Source of the DNA: Halichoerus grypus
Taxonomy: Eukaryota; Chordata; Mammalia; Carnivora; Phocidae
Reading direction: 5' to 3'
Length of the DNA: 64,000 nt
Assembly (NCBI RefSeq): GCF_964656455.1
Contig: NC_135715.1
Location: 35,226,603-35,290,602, forward strand
The number at the start of each line of letters is the position of its first letter. Positions within the stretch are counted from its first letter, which is position 1. Shown here one piece after another: positions 44,108-54,544 of the stretch. Under the pieces are notes generated by a model. The model saw only the letters and a program-made list of their open reading frames with translations, was not told the origin of the DNA and made no database searches. A program made the translations under genes and the position numbers.

Positions 44108-44765
44108 CATATTAGGGGCTGAATTATACCCCCCAAAATCCATATGTTGAAGTCCTAACCTCCAGTACCTCAGAATGTGGCATTACTGGGCATAAGGCCT
44201 TTAAAGAAGCAATTAAGTTAAAATGAGACCATTAGGATGGGCCCTATCGCAATATGGTATTTTTATAAGGAGAGGAAATTTGGACACAAAAATAGATCCC
44301 ACAAATGTGTGTGGCCAGAGAAAAACTATGTGAGGACACAGCAAGAAGGTGGTCATTTGCAAGCCAAGGAGAGAGACCTCAGAAGAAACTAAAGCTGCCA
44401 ACACCTTGATCTTGGACTTCTAGCCTTCAGAACTGTAAGAAATAAATTTCTGTATTTAAGTCACCTAGTCTATAGTATTTTTTTTTTTTTTTAAAGAGAA
44501 ATATCCTTTTTTCACTCAAAGCTTTTTTTTTTTAAAGATTTATTTATTTATTTGAGAGAGCGAGAATGAGAGAGAGTACATGAGAGGGGGGAGGGTCAGA
44601 GGGAGAAGCAGGCTCCTCGCTGAGCAGGGAGCCCGATGCGGGACTCGATCCCAGGACTCCAGGATCATGACCTGAGCCAAAGGCAGTCGCTTAACCAACT
44701 GAGCCACCCAGGCGCCCGTATTTTTTTTTTTTTTTATAGCAGCCCTATAACGGGGCCACTGCTGC
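44108..44765 (+). mobile_element. MLT1A-like MaLR LTR, split by a SINE
   Basis: Strong order match to a MaLR LTR: 'GGCTGAATTATACCCCCC', 'AAAATCCATATGTTGAAGTC', 'AGGATGGGCCCTATCGCAAT', 'TGTGAGGACACAGCAAGAAG', 'CACCTTGATCTTGGACTTCT', 'AAGAAATAAATTTCTGTATT', and, after the SINE, 'ATAGCAGCCCTATAACGGGG'. It sits inside the ERVL-like remnant. Confidence 0.88.
44493..44717 (-). mobile_element. Can-SINE with 30-bp 3' extra segment, 18-bp TSD
   Basis: On the minus strand the SINE head, body and (CT)n tract end in an 11-A tail (44533-44523). Then come 30 bp of non-SINE DNA (44522-44493, ending TTTCTCTTT) before a second A-run. The exact 18-bp duplication GTA plus 15 T is at 44475-44492 and 44718-44735. 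The extra DNA lies between the two duplications, so it arrived with the SINE. Confidence 0.92.
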
Positions 44766-44774
44766 TTTTATCTC

Positions 44775-45055
44775 TTATTTTTCAGACCCATGTATTCTGT
44801 TTACTGGAGATAAAGTGCCACATAATGCCTAACTTAAAGGAGCACACCCCATACTAAATTTTAGCACCCCTTCTTTGCAAGGATATGGTTTCTCCATTTT
44901 TTATGAGGTTCTACTACTCCTTTAGGCAAGTATCTTTGGGATGATGTGGTAGGTAGTGAGACCTGTGGATCCCATGGTTTTGAGTGTACTGCCATTCTAA
45001 CTTCACCATAAAACAGGTCCCTTTGTCTAAGGTGACATTGTATCCCATGTCAGTG
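44775..45055 (-). mobile_element. probable ERVL-class internal remnant, antisense (right part)
   Basis: Resumes after the MLT1 LTR with 'CATGGTTTTGAGTGTACTGC', 'GACATTGTATCCCATGTCAG', phrases typical of antisense ERVL internal DNA. Confidence 0.45.
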
Positions 45056-45059
45056 AGAA

Positions 45060-46965
45060 ATGGCACTTATAGAATGGTGGAATAAGGAGATTTGCAACAT
45101 CTTTCCAAAACAAACAATAAACTGGACAAATTTCTCCAAAACAACCATTGCAGTTCTCTGAAATTGAAAAAAAAAAAAACAAAAAAACACAACAAATTGT
45201 GAAAAAACTTTTTTTAAAGAAAAATCACTGAATCTTATGTAAGAATAGTAGAAGACTATGGGGCTTTATATCCCACCTCTCTACTCCCAAACACTCCAAT
45301 CCTGTTCCACCAGAGATAATTCAGAGCATGCAAAAGCTCTGTGACCAAAATCATTGCTGAAAACAATATTGATCTTGATGGCAAACAGCCTTGTAGCTAC
45401 CTGGTTGTGATACTGGTTATGGCAAGCAACAGATGAGCAGATAATGTTTATATAGAAGATCTGAAGAAAAAGACAATCACAGTGTTCTTACAAGCTACCA
45501 TATATTCTAGGTGGTCTCAAAGGCTATGCACATATATATGCACAAGGATGTGCATAAACTTTGGAGAGACTGGAGATGCTCTAGTTTTTTCCATGTCCCT
45601 GGATGAATGTAAGGCCATGCGCAGGTTCATAGAAGACATGACGAGACCCAGTAAAAGGTAAAAACTGGGTGAACTGTCAACTGCCTGAATTATGAATGTA
45701 TAGCTCATTCTTTACACAAATGCATAACAAAGAGTAGACACCTTACTGAATCAAGGTCTATAAGCACTATCTTTGGTCAATCACTGGCTGATATTAAGTT
45801 ATACTAATCTACATGTGACCACGAGGATCTCAAGCTTAATAATAATATAAAAAAACACACAAATGAACAAATAATATGAAAAGAGAGATCACTGGCTACA
45901 CACTGCACAACAGGCAAACGTGAAACAACTAGTTCAGATAAATGGATAAAAATACAATCAAAGAAGCAACTACCTGCAGATTCAATAGGGAAGAGCACCA
46001 GAATCCAGAGTTGCTACAATATATTATCTAAAATGTTCAGTTTTCAATATTATGAGATATACAAAGAAACAGGAATATGTGACACATACATAAGACAAAA
46101 AACAATATAAATTGTGAAGTCCAGATGTTGAACTTCACAAAGACTTCAAAGAAACCATTACAAATATGTTGAAGGAACTAAAGGAAACCATATTTAAAGA
46201 ATTAAAAGGAAGTATGAGAATGACTCCTTAAAGAGTAGATAACAATAAAGAGGTAGAAATTATAGAAAAGAAGCCAGTGGAAATTCCGGTGTTGAAAAAT
46301 GAAAAAAAAAAATTACAATGAAAAATTCACTGGAAATATCTAAACGGAAAATACGAGTTACGAAAATTAAGACTGAAAGAGGGATCATCACTATTAACCC
46401 TACAGAAATGAAAATAATTAGAAGGAAGTTATATAAACAACCTTTTGCCAACAAATTAAATAGCTTAGATGGAATGGACAAATGACTAGAAAGAATCAAA
46501 TTGCCAAACTGAGTCAAGAATAGAAAATCTGAATAAATCTATAACAAGAAATTAAATTAGTGATTAAGTATCACAAAAATAAAAGCCCAGGCTTTCCTAG
46601 AAATTCTGTCAAACATTTAAAAAGGTACTGATACTAGTCATTCAAACACTCTTTAAGAAGAGAGAGGAGGGAATACTTACTAATTAATTATGAGGTCAAT
46701 ATTAATACCTAAATATAAGGCTAAACAAAGCCATCACACATGTCTACAGACCATTAACACTCATGAAGAGAGACACAAAAATCCTCTGAAACCCAAGCCA
46801 GAAACATATAAAAAGGATTATACACTATGACCAGGTAGGGTTTATCTCAGGAACTCAAAATTGTTCTAACATTTGAAGATCAATTAATGCAATACACAAC
46901 TTTAATAGAATAAGGACACAAAAACATATGATCACCCAATAGATGCGTAAGAAACTTTTGACCGT
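45060..46965 (+). mobile_element. old L1 (5' UTR and broken ORFs), sense
   Basis: Begins with an L1M 5' UTR-like 'AATGGTGGAATAAGGAGA' and ends in ORF2 RT-region text ('ATGACCAGGTAGGGTTTATC', 'ATATGATCACCCAATAGATG'). Middle parts are A-rich, as in ORF1 and HAL1-type elements ('GAAGGAACTAAAGGAAACCA'). Many stops. About 1.9 kb, so heavily deleted. Could be HAL1. Confidence 0.75.
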
Positions 46966-47215
46966 ATCTTCTCTTGATAATGCGTCATATTTTCTAAATT
47001 TTCACGTGTGATCATTTTTATTTAAATGCCAGATATGAAACAGAGGTACGTAATATTGATGCTCAGAAAAGGATAAGTTTCTTCTATTAGGCTGTCTGCA
47101 TGTGGGTTGAGGCAATGTAGTAAGTAGTGGTTTTGGGCTTTGTGGTTGCTTGTTAGATTCACTCTGCTGCATGCTTAAGTTATATGAAGATAAATCTTCC
47201 CTTAGCAGGGATCTG
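46966..47215. other. unannotated DNA
   Basis: Short non-repetitive spacer before the CpG-richer segment. Confidence 0.45.
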
Positions 47216-47860
47216 TGTGCCGAGAACGTTTCTTTCAGTTCTCCTCGGCTCTCAACCTTTGGCACACCAGGCTGTCTGCCCATCAGTGGTTTCCTCTCAG
47301 CTCACCGTCCCCTAATGTAGTTCTACTGGCTGCGGCCTTTTCCCCCAATGCCAGACCCTTAGTGTCCTTTGGTTACTTTTCAGTCTTCCCTCTTCATACT
47401 CGGAATTCAGGAAGGCCCTAATGCCCGGGTCTCAGGCGACTTTTTCTCCACACTCCAACCTCTCCACCGGAGACAGACGGCGAGTGTGGACTACTTAGGT
47501 GACATCCAGAGTGGCTGGAAAATTTCCGTTTCTCCTCCGTCTCCTGTTTCCGCCTGTACCCTGCGTCAGCCTCTATCAGGTCCACCGGCTGTTAAAAAGG
47601 TCAAATGAAGTAGAGTCAAAACTTTAAAGATATTTGAGCAAACGCTGATTGGACTAGGGCAGCGCCAAACCGGAAGCGGTTAAAAGGGCTCCACCCACAG
47701 AGTCGGAGAAAAGACTTACGGAGACGACGTGGAAGCGCAGGGAGTTATTTGATTGGTTACAACTTCCAGCTTACCTGGGTGCTGCTGATTGGCTCTCCTA
47801 AGGTTTCGGTTTCGAAATCCGGAGGCTTAGAGTTCGGTTTGCTTACGTAAGCGGCCTGAG
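47216..47860. promoter_or_regulatory. CpG-enriched, cell-cycle-type promoter candidate
   Basis: About 30 CpG in 650 bp by eye, far above the rest of the window. ATTGG (reverse CCAAT) boxes lie at 47648-47652, 47752-47756 and 47788-47792. An E2F-type GCGCCAAA is at 47662-47669, immediately followed by an ETS-type ACCGGAAGCG at 47669-47678. A CHR-like TTCGAA (47811-47816) lies in an IRF-like GAAACCGAAA read on the minus strand. The 12-bp palindrome GCTTACGTAAGC is at 47841-47852. CCAAT boxes plus E2F and CHR are typical of cell-cycle promoters. There is no clear TATA box. All three CCAAT boxes read correctly on the minus strand, and a donor-like CAG|GTAAGC on that strand is at 47777-47769, so leftward transcription is possible; bidirectional use is also possible. 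I cannot name the gene. Confidence 0.5.
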
Positions 47861-47931
47861 AGTTAGAACCATCCCAATCTAATGGCTTCCTTATTTAATT
47901 AACTTAACATTCCCTTTTCCACATTTTTTAG

Positions 47932-47966
47932 AAGTACTCAGTGAAGCCCTCTGGAGGAGTCCGCAG
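47932..47966 (+). other. exon-like 35-bp segment downstream of the island
   Basis: A pyrimidine-rich TTCCCTTTTCCACATTTTTTAG acceptor region ends at 47931 and a strong donor, CAG|GTGAGA, follows 47966. The 35 bp between contain two CpG-poor codon-like stretches and are open in one frame (KYSVKPSGGVR). No transcript evidence. It may be chance. Confidence 0.25.
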
Positions 47967-48170
47967 GTGAGAACAGCTTCACGTTGCACCATGTCCCATC
48001 ATATCAGGAATTTAAAGTTCAGCTTTTTTCTTACGCATGTCTTCTTACCCAGGTCTTCCTCTCATTCTGCAACAATCAGAGCAGCAATTGTTTCTCTTCT
48101 AGAGGGTAGTCGTCATTTTTTTTTCTTTTTCGTTTATTTCATTAGGTTTCTTTGCTATCTTGGCACTTTA

Positions 48171-48338
48171 TTTTTTAGATTTATTTGAGAGAGGGTATAA
48201 GGGGCAGGGGAGGGGCAGAGGGACAAGCTGACTCCCTGCTGAGCCGGGAGCCCAATGGGAGGCTGGATCCTAGGACCCTGGGATCATGACCTGAGCCGAA
48301 GTCAGAGACTTAACAGAGTGAGCCACCCAGGTGCCCCT
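48171..48338 (-). mobile_element. Can-SINE with 16-bp TSD
   Basis: Minus-strand Can-SINE with a shortened tail and the 'GAGCCACCCAGGTGCCCC' head. Duplication CTATCTTGGCACTTTA / CTATCTTGGCATTTTA is at 48155-48170 and 48339-48354. Followed by an A-rich tract near 48361-48405. Confidence 0.95.
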
Positions 48339-48423
48339 CTATCTTGGCATTTTATCGGGCCAAAAAAACAAAAACCCAAAAAACAAAGCAAAACAAAAAA
48401 CCAAACCACTATCACTTTCTTCC

Positions 48424-48455
<32 letters not shown>

Positions 48456-48639
48456 AGACTATCTGGTTTATTCTTACTAAGTTGGGAGAAGAATTCTCTT
48501 GTGACCCCTTTCTGCATCCTAAGTGGAGTGAAATACTGGCTTCATAGCTTCCTGCTCATATCTGTCTTGTTTTTTTCCCTTCTACCTAATTTGGATTTAT
48601 TTTGCTTATAATTCTCTTCCTAAGGTACAAACTCACATT

Positions 48640-50900
48640 ATTGATTTTATAAGTTTCTCCTAAAAAGACTGTCCTCTACAAATTTTTTTTTTTTTTTTTT
48701 CCCAGCACTGCTTTGGCTACATTCCACAATTTTATATGAAATGCTTTTGCTATCATTGGGTTAGAAATATTTTCTAATTTAATTTATATTCTCTCCTTTG
48801 ACTCAGGTAATTTGGAAATGTGTTGCTTAGTTTCTAATATTTTCATGATTTTCTAGATATCTTACTATAATTAATTTTTAATTTATGGTGAGAAAAAATT
48901 TCTAAGATTTCAGATATTTTCAAAATATATTGTGACTCATTTTGTGGCCCTATTTATTGTCTGTTACGGTGAATGTTCCATGTGTATGGGAAATCACATT
49001 TATTCTGTAGTCATTGGGTGTTGTCTTCTGTAAGTATCAGCTAAGCAATGTTGGTGGAGTTTTCTAGTTCTATCAGTTACTGAGAGTGGAACATTAAATC
49101 TCCAGTGGTGATTGTGTACTTACCTATTTTTGCCTTTAGTTTTCCCAATTTTTATTCATGTGTTGAATCTCTGTGCATAGGACTTTATGATTTGTGTGCC
49201 TTCCTGATACAGTATCCCTTTTATGACTGAAATATTGACTTTATGTCTATTTGTCTTTGTGTATATGTATGTTTTGTTTATATGGCTTATCTTTTTTCAT
49301 TTGTTATTGTTTGACATAAATGTATCTATTTAAAGTGTGTCTTTTATAAAAAGCATATACTTATTTTATGGGTATGTATCTGGCAACAATCTCTGGATAA
49401 TAATTGAGGTGTGTTTAGTCCACCACATTCAGTGTTTTCACTGATACAGTGTGCTTTAAGCCTACCGTCTTGCTATTTATTTTCAGTTTTCCCATCTGAT
49501 ACATGTTCCTTTTTCCCTCCATTCATACCCAATTTGGGCTAATCATTTTTGTTTTTTTGGTAGTCCATTTTAAGCCTCTGTTGGCTTTTGACCTACACGT
49601 TTTCCCATCATTTTTTATAGGAATTGCAATATGTATCATTATCACAGTCTACTTAGAGACAGTATTGTCCTACTTCATGTAAAATGTGACATGTTTACAA
49701 CTGTATAATTCTATTTATTATCTTCCTGTCCTTTGTGCTATTTTTTTCAAATAGTTTACTTCTCAATGCATCATAAAATCTACAGTATTTTCTTTTAATT
49801 TTTATTTACAGTAGTTTTATACAGTAAGTGTGTTCTAAAGAATTGAAAGAAATTATAAAAGGTAGTCTTTTTACTTATCCAAACCTTTTCTGTTTCTGGT
49901 GTTTTTCACTTCTTCCTGCTGATTAATTTCCATTTTTAAAAATAATTTCTCTTCAAACTTCTGTAGCTTTGCTTCTTAATCTAAAGATCAAGTTTCTTTA
50001 ATATTTCTTTAAGAGTGGGTTTGTTGGTACTCAGTTTTTGTGTATTCATCTGTATTTCACACTCACATTTGAAAGATTCTATTTGCTGGATATGGAATTC
50101 CAAGTACTCTTTATTTTCCTTTCAACACTTTAAAGATTTTGTTCTATTGTATTCTTGATACCATTATTTCTGATGAGATATCAAATGTCATGTGTGCACA
50201 ACGTATCTTTTTAAGCAGCTTTTAAGATATTATTTTTATATATTTTAAGCAGTTTGATTACAGTATTCCTAGGGTGACATTTTGCATATTTATCCTGTTT
50301 TGGCTGTGCTGAGATTCTTACATTTGTAGAATACTGTGTTTCAACAAATTTGGGAAAATTTTGGACATTATATCTTCAAATAATTTTAATTCTCCATTAT
50401 CTCTTTCTTTTCCATTGGGCTCCAGTTAAACTTTGTTAAACTGGTTGATATCTTTCCACAGATTACTGACAGTCTTTTCATTTTCTTGATTTTTTTTTTT
50501 TTTCCTGTATGCTGTTCAGATTGAATATCTCTTCATGGCCATTGACTCTTTCTTCTGACTCTAATCTACAGTAAAACTCATCCCTTGGATGTTTATTTTA
50601 GATATATAAATTTTAGATTCCTAGAATTTCTGTTTAGTCCTTTAAAAAAAGAAAAACAGTTTCCATTTCTTTACTGATATTTCCCTCTGCTCATTCATCA
50701 TGTCTAATTTAGAAATTAAATTAAATTAGACATTTTAATTTAATGTCTGATTTTAAAAAAAAATCTTAAACCTATTTATTGTAACTATTTCAAAGTCATT
50801 GTCTGATAATTTCCACATCTGGGTTTTCTTGAGATCTATGTCTGTTGATTTCCCCATCCCCTTGAATATGGGCCACATTTTTCTGTTTCTCTGAGTTATT
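48640..50900 (-). mobile_element. old L1 ORF2 and flanking DNA, antisense
   Basis: Antisense ORF2 phrases recur in order: 'GCTTTGGCTACATTCCACAA', 'TGTGGCCCTATTTATTGTCT', 'GTGAATGTTCCATGTGTATG', 'TAAATCTCCAGTGGTGATTG', 'ATTGCAATATGTATCATTAT', 'GGAATTCCAAGTACTCTTTA'. Heavily decayed, with no long frame. Confidence 0.7.
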
Positions 50901-51079
50901 TCCATTTCTGTTATTTCCATTTTATTATGTTATTTCTATTTTTATTATATTCATATTATGTAATACATAACCTGTAAATGTGTACTTAATTATTTCTATT
51001 TACATTACTGTATTTATATTGTGTTGGTGTTATGAGATGAATTGTGTGCCATTATTTTACTCCCACCTATATGCTATGC

Positions 51080-51161
51080 TTATCACTACTGATTCTGTTT
51101 TTTCTTTTTTCTTTTCTCACTTATCACTACTGATTCTGTTTTTTCTTTTTTCTTTTCTCAC
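51080..51161 (+). repeat. perfect 41-bp tandem duplication
   Basis: The 41-bp unit starting TTATCACTACTGATTCTG and ending CTTTTCTCAC is present at 51080-51120 and exactly again at 51121-51161. Confidence 0.97.
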
Positions 51162-51499
51162 CCACCTATTTTTTTGTGCTCAAAATTCACTTATATACCT
51201 GCCTAGTGAATGTCCCATGGACACTTAAAATGTAAAACAAAATGTATTTTCCTCTCAATGCTTCTTCTTTCTTTATATTAGTTAGTGGCCTTTATACAAC
51301 TCAGAATTGTAGTTTTTATTTCTTATCTTTTCCCATCCTCTCATATCATAATTAATCATTGCCTTCTAAACATATTTCATTCAAATCCATCATGTTTTCT
51401 ACATGTTCATCCAGTATTACTATTTAATATCAAGCCCTCATTCTTCCTTGCCTGGATTATTTTAGTAGATAGCTAGTTTTCCTTGACTTCAGCCTTGTA
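51162..51499. other. unannotated DNA
   Basis: Pyrimidine-rich spacer; nothing recognised. Confidence 0.45.
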
Positions 51500-51910
51500 G
51501 TTCTTTAGACTATCTACAGTGCAATGCTAATTGCTATAATGACAAAAAATATCAGTGGCTTTATGCAGTGGAAGTTTAGTTCTCACTCATGTGAAGTCCA
51601 CTGGGTGGTGGTGGGGATGGTGATGTCACTGCTCCATGCAGTCACTCAGGGAGCCAGGCTGATGGGGTTTGCCATTCTCAGCCTGTGGCTCTGTGATCTC
51701 TTTGGATCCCAGGATCCTCTGCTGGATCCTCTGCATCCAGCCAGCAGAAAGGGAAGAAAAATGGAAAATGATGTATGTTTTTATGATCCAAGTCTAATGC
51801 AGTGTACCTTACTTTTGCATACCATCCAGTGGTATGAGATATGTTCACACATAGCTATGAGGAGGGCAAGGAAATCCCATCTAGCTGTGTATCCAGGATG
51901 AAATGCAGTA
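51500..51910 (+). mobile_element. medium-reiteration repeat, family B
   Basis: The longest of three copies. Blocks: 'AAATATCAGTGGCTTTATGC', 'GTTTAGTTCTCACTCATGTG', 'GCAGTCACTCAGGGAGCCAG', 'GGATCCTCTGCATCCAGCCA', 'CAGTGGTATGAGATATGTTC'. Contains a local GGATCC-rich duplication near 51705-51738. The 125-aa frame at 51524-51901 lies in it and is not a gene. Confidence 0.55.
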
Positions 51911-52161
51911 ATGAACAACTTGCCAGTTTCTTCAGCAGTCCACCCTTCAGGCAAATAAATATCCATTTCATCCTCTTTCCATTGTTCAAACATAATTCAG
52001 CTTTTCTAAGGGAGATGGCTTATAAGTCCCTTTCAATCATTGCATTTACCATAGAGTCCACAATATTCAGATGATGGACAGATTTTAATCCTGTTTTTGA
52101 CACTTGATAGTCACTCATTCTAGGCAATAAAATGAAGTTATATCTATTCTTCCCATCCCTC

Positions 52162-52206
<45 letters not shown>
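52162..52206 (+). repeat. (AC)n microsatellite, about 22 units
   Basis: Uninterrupted AC run. Frames through it encode Thr-His or Cys-Val only. Confidence 0.97.
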
Positions 52207-52208
<2 letters not shown>

Positions 52209-52831
52209 CTTCAACATAATAAAGCTTTCATTTGGAAAGAATAAAATGGGAGATCCTCAAGTCATGATGCATAGTAATTGCATAGTAATTTTGAAATTGT
52301 TTTGGTGGATACTGTTGCATCTCCTACCCTGAAGATAAGGGGAGACCTTTGATTACACTCTGATTATAGTTTGTGGGAAAAGCTCTTTTATCCATTGTTT
52401 GATCTCACTTCAGTATGTTCTTCCATGTCCATTATTTGACTAAGATACACGTTGAGAGACATTCTTTGAGAACTCTTACAGTGTTTCAGCCATTTCTGTA
52501 GACACTTCTTGCCAGTGCAAGTTTAAAATTAAATGGTCAAAAATATTTTAGTGTGAGTTTAGTTTGTTGATAATACATTTTTCTCAAATACTTAGTAGGT
52601 TTGATCTATCTACTTTCAGATAGTTTCATGTGCCAGAAAACACATCCAAAGTTATTTCCTAAATTTAATTCTCAAGTCTGATTATTTCTTTTCATTCTTA
52701 GTCCCCTACCTCTGTCTCAACTTAATAGTGGTGACCTTGAAGCTATCTGAGATAGTAGGCTTAAGAAGACTAAATCCTTAATCTGAACTTTACTCCCATT
52801 TTTCTTTTCTCTTAAAAATCTTTCTTGGCTT
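52207..52831. other. unannotated DNA
   Basis: No gene or named repeat. Confidence 0.45.
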
Positions 52832-53192
52832 ACTATATATAGACTGAATGTTTGTTTCCTCCAGAAATTCATGAAGTGCTAACCGCTAGCCCCCCCCCCC
52901 ATGTGATGGTATTAGGAGATAATACCTTTTGGAGTTGATTAGGTCATGAGGATAGAGCCCTCATGAATGGGATTATTGCCCTGATAAAAGAGGCCCCAGG
53001 AGCTCCCTTGTTCCTTTCACCAGGTGAGGACCTGGTGAGAAGACAGCCATCTATGAACCAGGAAGTGGACTCTGACCAGACACCAAATCTGCTGCCACCT
53101 TGGTCTTGGGCTTCCTGCCTCCAGGACAGAAATAACATTTCTGTTGTTTTTAAGTCCCCCAGTCTATTACAGTGGACTGAATGTACTAAAAT
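52832..53192 (+). mobile_element. MST-type MaLR 5' LTR
   Basis: MST LTR order: 'TATAGACTGAATGTTTGTTT', a C-run, 'ATGTGATGGTATTAGGAGAT', 'AGAGCCCTCATGAATGGGAT', 'GATAAAAGAGGCCCCAGGAG', 'CCATCTATGAACCAGGAAGT', 'CACCTTGGTCTTGGGCTTCC'. A TATA-like GATAAAAGAG is the expected LTR promoter. Followed directly by its internal region. Confidence 0.9.
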
Positions 53193-54544
53193 AGAAACCA
53201 ATACCAAGAAGTAGGGGTGTTGCTCTAACAAATACCTAAAAATATGGAAGCAGCTTTGGAACTGGGTGATGGGTAGAGACTGGAAGAATTTTGAGCTGCC
53301 TGCTACAAAAAGCCTGCATTGCCATAAATGGATCATTATGGGTGATTTTGGTGAGGGCTCAGAAGGAAAAAAAGGAGAGCTGTAGAGAAAGCCTAAGTCT
53401 TCTTAAAGAAGACCTAAATAATTCTGAACAGAATGTTGGTAGAAATGTGGATGGTACAGGCCATTCTGATGAGGTCTCAGTTGGAAATGAGGAATATGTT
53501 ACTGAAAATTGGTGGAGGGACCTTCCTTGTGATAGAGTGGCAAAAAACTTGCTGGATTTTGCTTGTGTTCTGGTGTTTTGTGGAGAATAGAGTTTGCAAG
53601 TTATGAAATTGGATATTTAGCTGAAGAGATTTCTAAGCAATGTGTTGAAGGTGCAGCTTGGTTTCTCCTGACTGCTTATATTAAATATGAGAAGAGAGAG
53701 GTGATTTAAAACATAATTGTTAAGCAGCTAATAAATACAATAAATTAATTAATTAAAAGATTTGGAAAATTCTGTCTCTATTGCAAAAAATGAGAAAGCA
53801 TGTTCAGAAGAGAAAACTAAGGGTTTAGCCAGGCAATCATTTGATATAGACATGAATCATGGGCCTAATCAACCATGTCAACAGAAGCCAGGTTTTATTT
53901 CTCTACTGGGGAAGAATGACCCCAAAACTGTCTCAGAGATCTTCAGGGCTGCCTATTCAGTTTCAAAAGAAGGGACCAGTGACTCACTTTCAAGAAGCCA
54001 GATAACTTCTGCCCAAAGCATTGGGGGCAGGGCCACTAGAGTCTTGGTGCCCAGTCCCTGCCCGACAAAACTGCAAGGCAGGACACCTACCCAGGTGTGT
54101 CCAGAAAGTGAGACTGCTCACTTCAGTATGTTTGGATGGCAGGACCTCCGTTCCAGTGGTCCTGGAGGAAAGGCAGAGAGCATCAAGCCAAAGAGAATTA
54201 TTCTTAAGCCTGAGGATCTCAGGGAGTTTGCCAGGTAGTTTGGACTTACTTGGGGCCTGTTACTCCTTACTGCTTTTGGAATGAGAATGTCTGTTCTGTG
54301 CCTAACTGTTGTGGTTTCAAAACACATAACTGGTTTGGTTTCACAAGCTCACAGCTGGAGAGCAATTGGCTTCAGGATACCTTGAATCTCAGCCATATCT
54401 GATTTAATTGATATTTAGATGAGACTTTGATTTTAGAAGTTGGAGTTGATGCTAGAATGAGTTAAGGCTGTTGGGGTTGTTGAGATGTAACAAATATATT
54501 TTGCATGTGAGAAGAACAGGAATTTGGGGGAACTGGAGATAGAA
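53193..54544 (+). mobile_element. MST-type MaLR internal region
   Basis: Typical MaLR internal sequence: 'AGAAGTAGGGGTGTTGCTCT', 'GGAAGCAGCTTTGGAACTGG', 'TTTTGAGCTGCCTGCTACAA', 'GAAGACCTAAATAATTCTGA', 'CATTCTGATGAGGTCTCAGT'. MaLR internal regions of this type lack a functional polymerase and were mobilised by ERVL. Two frames remain partly open: 53291-53590 (99 aa) and 53762-54238 (158 aa). Neither shows a retroviral protease, RT or capsid motif that I recognise. Confidence 0.88.

Noticed and set aside
47369..47608. Possible first coding exon in the CpG-rich segment
   Set aside because: Frames on both strands are open over 80-90 codons, as expected for GC-richer DNA. None matches a protein that I know.
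51524..51901. 125-aa plus-strand frame
   Set aside because: Falls entirely inside a medium-reiteration repeat that has two other copies in the window.
52162..52206. Short spaced repeats as a CRISPR array
   Set aside because: This is a simple AC microsatellite without spacers, in a mammalian genome.
53762..54238. 158-aa open frame, the longest in the window
   Set aside because: It lies in the internal region of a MaLR provirus, with no known domain and no host-gene context. It is recorded as part of the element, not as a gene.
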